Assembly (NCBI GenBank): GCA_002358875.1
Contig: DEPS01000018.1
Span: forward strand, 1 to 7,881
DNA from: Lachnospiraceae bacterium UBA3386
GTDB taxonomy: Bacteria > Bacillota > Clostridia > Lachnospirales > Lachnospiraceae
DNA length: 7,881 nucleotides
Direction: 5' to 3'
Shown: piece by piece, positions 5,729-7,881 of the stretch
How the letters are laid out: the number at the start of each line of letters is the position of its first letter
Numbering within the stretch: position 1 is the first letter of the stretch
Program-made: the position numbers and the translations under genes
The notes under the pieces: model-generated
Database searches by the model: none
Told to the model about the DNA's origin: nothing
The model's input: only the letters and a program-made list of their open reading frames with translations

Positions 5729-5836
5729 CCGGAAAAATCCCGGCCGGAAAGACCACCGGCAGGCCGGAGAAATCACCGGCCGGAAAGGTCACCGGAAGAC
5801 CGGAAAGACATCCAGCCTGAAAAACCGGGGCCGGAA
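5729..5836 (+). repeat. Degenerate CCGGAA-rich repeat tract after oadB
   Basis: The 179-base gap between oadB and oadA is filled largely with short repeats. CCGGCCGGAAAG occurs at 5740-5751 and 5776-5787, exactly 36 bases apart; CCGGAA occurs at 5729, 5744, 5780, 5792, 5800 and 5831; CACCGG occurs at 5754, 5774 and 5790. Five of the six CCGGAA words share the oadB frame. No promoter or terminator is evident. CCGGCCGG is itself palindromic, so local hairpins are possible. Confidence 0.7.
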
Positions 5837-5874
5837 AAAGCCGGCGCGCTGCGGCGCAAGATACGCAAGATAAT

Positions 5875-5880
5875 AGGAGA
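5875..5880 (+). promoter_or_regulatory. Ribosome binding site of oadA
   Basis: AGGAGA is nine bases before the ATG at 5890. The encoded protein then starts at the normal family position, just before the ITETILRDAHQS motif. Confidence 0.75.
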
Positions 5881-5889
5881 TAGCAGTTT

Positions 5890-7293
5890 ATGAGTAAAAA
5901 TCCGGTAAAAATCACAGAGACCATCCTGCGCGACGCGCATCAGTCTCTGATCGCGACCAGAATGCCGACCGAAGAGATGCTTCCCATCATCAGCAAGATG
6001 GACGAGATCGGCTATAATTCCGTGGAGTGCTGGGGCGGCGCGACATTTGATTCCTGCCTGCGCTTCCTCAAGGAAGATCCGTGGGAGCGTCTCAGAAAGC
6101 TCCGCCAGGGCTTTAAGAAGACCAAGCTCCAGATGCTTCTGCGCGGACAGAACCTTCTGGGATATGTCCATTATCCTGACGATGTCGTCGAGTATTTTGT
6201 GGAGAAATCCATTGCCAACGGTATCGACATCATCCGTATTTTTGACTGCCTGAACGACCTGCGCAACCTCGAGACGGCTGTAAAGGCCACCAAGCGCGAG
6301 GGCGGACATGCCCAGATCGCCCTGGCCTATACCTTGGGCGAAGCCTATACGGACGAGTACTGGTCCGATATCGCAAAGCGCATCGAGAACATGGGAGCGG
6401 ATTCCATCTGCATCAAGGATATGTCAGGCCTCCTTCTGCCCTATGCGGCGGAGAAGCTGGTACGCACTCTGAAGGCGTCCACCAGCCTGCCGATCGACCT
6501 GCACACCCACTATACCTCCGGCTGCGGTTCCATGACTTATCTCAAGGCTGTCGAGGCGGGCGTTGATATCATCGACTGCGCGATCAGCCCCTTCGCCCTG
6601 GGTACCTCCCAGCCGGCGACGGAAGTCATGGTCGGCGCCCTCGAGGGCACGGAGCGCGACACGGGCCTGTCCCAGTCAGCGCTCAAGGAGATCGCTGACC
6701 ACTTCGCACCTTACCGCGAGGAGTGCCTTGAGAGCGGCCTTCTCTCCACCAAGGTCCTGGGCGTCAACATCCGCACCCTCCTCTACCAGGTGCCCGGCGG
6801 CATGCTCTCCAACATGGTGAGCCAGCTGGCGGAGCAGGGCGCTTCCGACAAGCTCACCGCCGTTCTGGAGGAAGTTCCCAGAGTCCGCAAGGATCTGGGC
6901 GAGCCGCCGCTCGTCACTCCTTCGTCCCAGATCGTCGGCACGCAGGCTGTTATGAACGTCCTGATGGGCGAGCGCTACAAGATCGCCCCCATGCAGACAA
7001 AGGATCTGGTGGCCGGCAAATACGGCCAGACCCAGCGTCCTATGGACCCGGAAGTCGTCAAAAAGGTCATCGGCGATGCGGAGCGCATCACCTGCCGTCC
7101 CGCGGACCTCATTCCCCCCGGCCTTCCCAAGCTTCAGGAAGAGGTTGCCCAGTGGAAGCAGCAGGATGAGGATGTCCTTTCCTACGCCCTGTTCCCTCAG
7201 GTCGCAGTCGATTTCTTCAAGTACAGGCTTGCCCAGCAGCAGGGCGTCGACCTCACCAAGGCCGATACTCAAAACGGGGCTTATCCTGCCTGA
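5890..7293 (+). CDS. oadA: Oxaloacetate decarboxylase alpha-type carboxyltransferase (5S/PycB-like, no biotin domain)
   Basis: This 467-residue protein is the pyruvate/oxaloacetate carboxyltransferase of the OadA, PycB and transcarboxylase-5S family. It transfers CO2 between oxaloacetate and carrier biotin. An HMG-CoA-lyase-like TIM barrel fills about residues 5-270, followed by the PYC_OADA domain (about 290-455). Metal-site residues are D15 (ILRDAHQSLIATRM), K176 (ICIKDMSG, the lysine carbamylated in the family), H205 and H207 (DLHTHYTSG); their mutual spacing equals D17, K178, H207 and H209 of Vibrio OadA. Full OadA proteins (about 600 residues) carry a C-terminal biotin domain; this one ends at KADTQNGAYPA, so it must use the separate carrier encoded at 4033. 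Codons end mostly in C or G, more so than in ygiQ and nagA, consistent with high expression. A strong hairpin downstream closes the cluster. Confidence 0.94.
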   Translation: MSKNPVKITETILRDAHQSLIATRMPTEEMLPIISKMDEIGYNSVECWGGATFDSCLRFLKEDPWERLRKLRQGFKKTKLQMLLRGQNLLGYVHYPDDVVEYFVEKSIANGIDIIRIFDCLNDLRNLETAVKATKREGGHAQIALAYTLGEAYTDEYWSDIAKRIENMGADSICIKDMSGLLLPYAAEKLVRTLKASTSLPIDLHTHYTSGCGSMTYLKAVEAGVDIIDCAISPFALGTSQPATEVMVGALEGTERDTGLSQSALKEIADHFAPYREECLESGLLSTKVLGVNIRTLLYQVPGGMLSNMVSQLAEQGASDKLTAVLEEVPRVRKDLGEPPLVTPSSQIVGTQAVMNVLMGERYKIAPMQTKDLVAGKYGQTQRPMDPEVVKKVIGDAERITCRPADLIPPGLPKLQEEVAQWKQQDEDVLSYALFPQVAVDFFKYRLAQQQGVDLTKADTQNGAYPA

Positions 7294-7335
7294 TCAAAAC
7301 TGATCTATCAAAATAAATAAGACGTAAGCAGCAAG

Positions 7336-7369
7336 GCGGCAGTGGACAAAAAAATGCGTCCGCTGCCGC
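7336..7369 (+). terminator. Terminator-like hairpin at the end of the decarboxylase cluster
   Basis: A 12-base-pair stem pairs 7336-7347 (GCGGCAGTGGAC) with 7358-7369 (GTCCGCTGCCGC), with one G-T wobble and a 10-base A-rich loop. The following TATATTTATTA is T-rich but not a continuous T run. Position (42 bases after oadA) and stem strength support intrinsic termination, perhaps incomplete. Confidence 0.7.
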
Positions 7370-7454
7370 TATATTTATTAGTGCGGCAAAATTTCCGTTA
7401 ATACGGTATAAACGCCGCGCCCGGGCAGATTTTTATACTTATCCGGGCGGATGC

Positions 7455-7460
7455 GGGAGG
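7455..7460 (+). promoter_or_regulatory. Ribosome binding site of folC
   Basis: GGGAGG ends five bases before the ATG at 7466 and fixes the folC start. I see no convincing promoter between the hairpin and this site; TATAAA at 7407-7412 lacks a -35 partner. Confidence 0.75.
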
Positions 7461-7465
7461 CGGAT

Positions 7466-7881
7466 ATGACGATCGATGAAGCAGTGAAATATATCAATGC
7501 GCATACCTGGAGCCAGTGGAAGCTGGGGCTTTCGAGGACCAGGGAGCTTTTGCGGCTCCTGGGAGATCCCCAGAAAAAGCTCCGCTTCGTCCATGTGGCG
7601 GGAAGCAACGGCAAGGGAAGCACCTGCGCCATGCTGGAGCGCATCCTTCGGGAGGCCGGCTATGTGACGGGATTTTACCCGTCCCCCTATATCGAAGAGT
7701 TCCGTGAGCGCATCCAGGTCTGCGGCAGCTATATCACGCAGGAAGCCCTCTGCCGGATCACAGAGCGGGTGGCGGCAGCGGCAGATTCCATGGAGGATCA
7801 TCCGACCCAGTTTGAGCTCATCACGGCCATCGGCATGGTATATTTTGCGGAAAAAAACTGTGAGATCGTCCTGCTGGAGGT
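7466..7881 (+). CDS. folC: Folylpolyglutamate synthase/dihydrofolate synthase, N-terminal part (3' end outside window)
   Basis: The frame from ATG 7466 stays open to the window end (138 complete codons), about a third of the family's usual length of roughly 420-450 residues. FolC adds glutamate to folates, and in many bacteria to dihydropteroate, using ATP in the cytosol. Visible features: the N-terminal DEAVKYINAHTWSQWKLGLSRTRELL, close to the usual Mur-ligase-type start; the ATP-binding P-loop HVAGSNGKGS (residues 43-52, with Ser where Thr is commoner); and FYPSPYIEEFRERIQV (about residues 70-85), matching the family's SPH-x-x-x-x-RERI segment. FELITAIGMVYFAEKNCEIVLLEV fits the next conserved strand. 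The gene is probably transcribed separately from the decarboxylase cluster or by read-through, because a hairpin lies between them. Whether it also has dihydrofolate synthase activity cannot be told from this fragment. Confidence 0.92.
   Translation, partial: MTIDEAVKYINAHTWSQWKLGLSRTRELLRLLGDPQKKLRFVHVAGSNGKGSTCAMLERILREAGYVTGFYPSPYIEEFRERIQVCGSYITQEALCRITERVAAAADSMEDHPTQFELITAIGMVYFAEKNCEIVLLE

Noticed and set aside
5740..5787. REP-type element or terminator between oadB and oadA
   Set aside because: CCGGCCGG palindromes are short, there is no T run, and the tract is better described as degenerate direct repeats.
7434..7439. TATACT as a folC -10 box
   Set aside because: No acceptable -35 hexamer lies 16-18 bases upstream.

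Overview
The window looks like chromosome of a fairly GC-rich, Gram-positive anaerobe of the Clostridia, most likely a Lachnospiraceae-type gut bacterium. The reasons are the strong AGGAGG-type ribosome binding sites before nearly every gene, sigmaA-like promoters, and a sodium-pumping biotin decarboxylase cluster made of separate single-domain subunits. No taxonomic marker gene is present, so this is inference. All genes read on the + strand. There are no RNA genes, mobile elements or CRISPR arrays that I can support.

Region 1 (1-1901) holds the 3' end of a YgiQ-family radical SAM gene and, 18 bases later, nagA (N-acetylglucosamine-6-phosphate deacetylase); the two probably share a transcript. 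Both proteins carry unusual low-complexity additions: a hydrophilic insert and a basic Ala/Ser/Lys tail in YgiQ, and a 13-residue tandem repeat inserted in NagA.

Region 2 (1902-2137) is a gap with a weak terminator candidate after nagA, a good sigmaA promoter (2014-2042) overlapped by a near-match to a CcpA (cre) site and flanked by an inverted repeat, and a small hairpin just before the next ribosome binding site.

Region 3 (2138-7293) is the main content: a five-gene cluster encoding an acyl-CoA-type (12S/MmdA-like) carboxyltransferase, an OadG-type small membrane subunit, a biotin carrier protein, the OadB sodium-translocating decarboxylase subunit, and an OadA/5S-type pyruvate/oxaloacetate carboxyltransferase without its own biotin domain. 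One biotin carrier and one membrane pump therefore sit between two carboxyltransferases of different specificity. The set could work as an oxaloacetate decarboxylase, as an acyl-CoA decarboxylase, or as a transcarboxylase coupled to a sodium pump. An AT-rich island before the biotin carrier gene contains a second promoter candidate. The cluster ends in a strong hairpin (7336-7369).

Region 4 (7294-7881) is a gap with the terminator and a possible second hairpin, followed by the 5' part of folC (folylpolyglutamate synthase), which runs off the window end.
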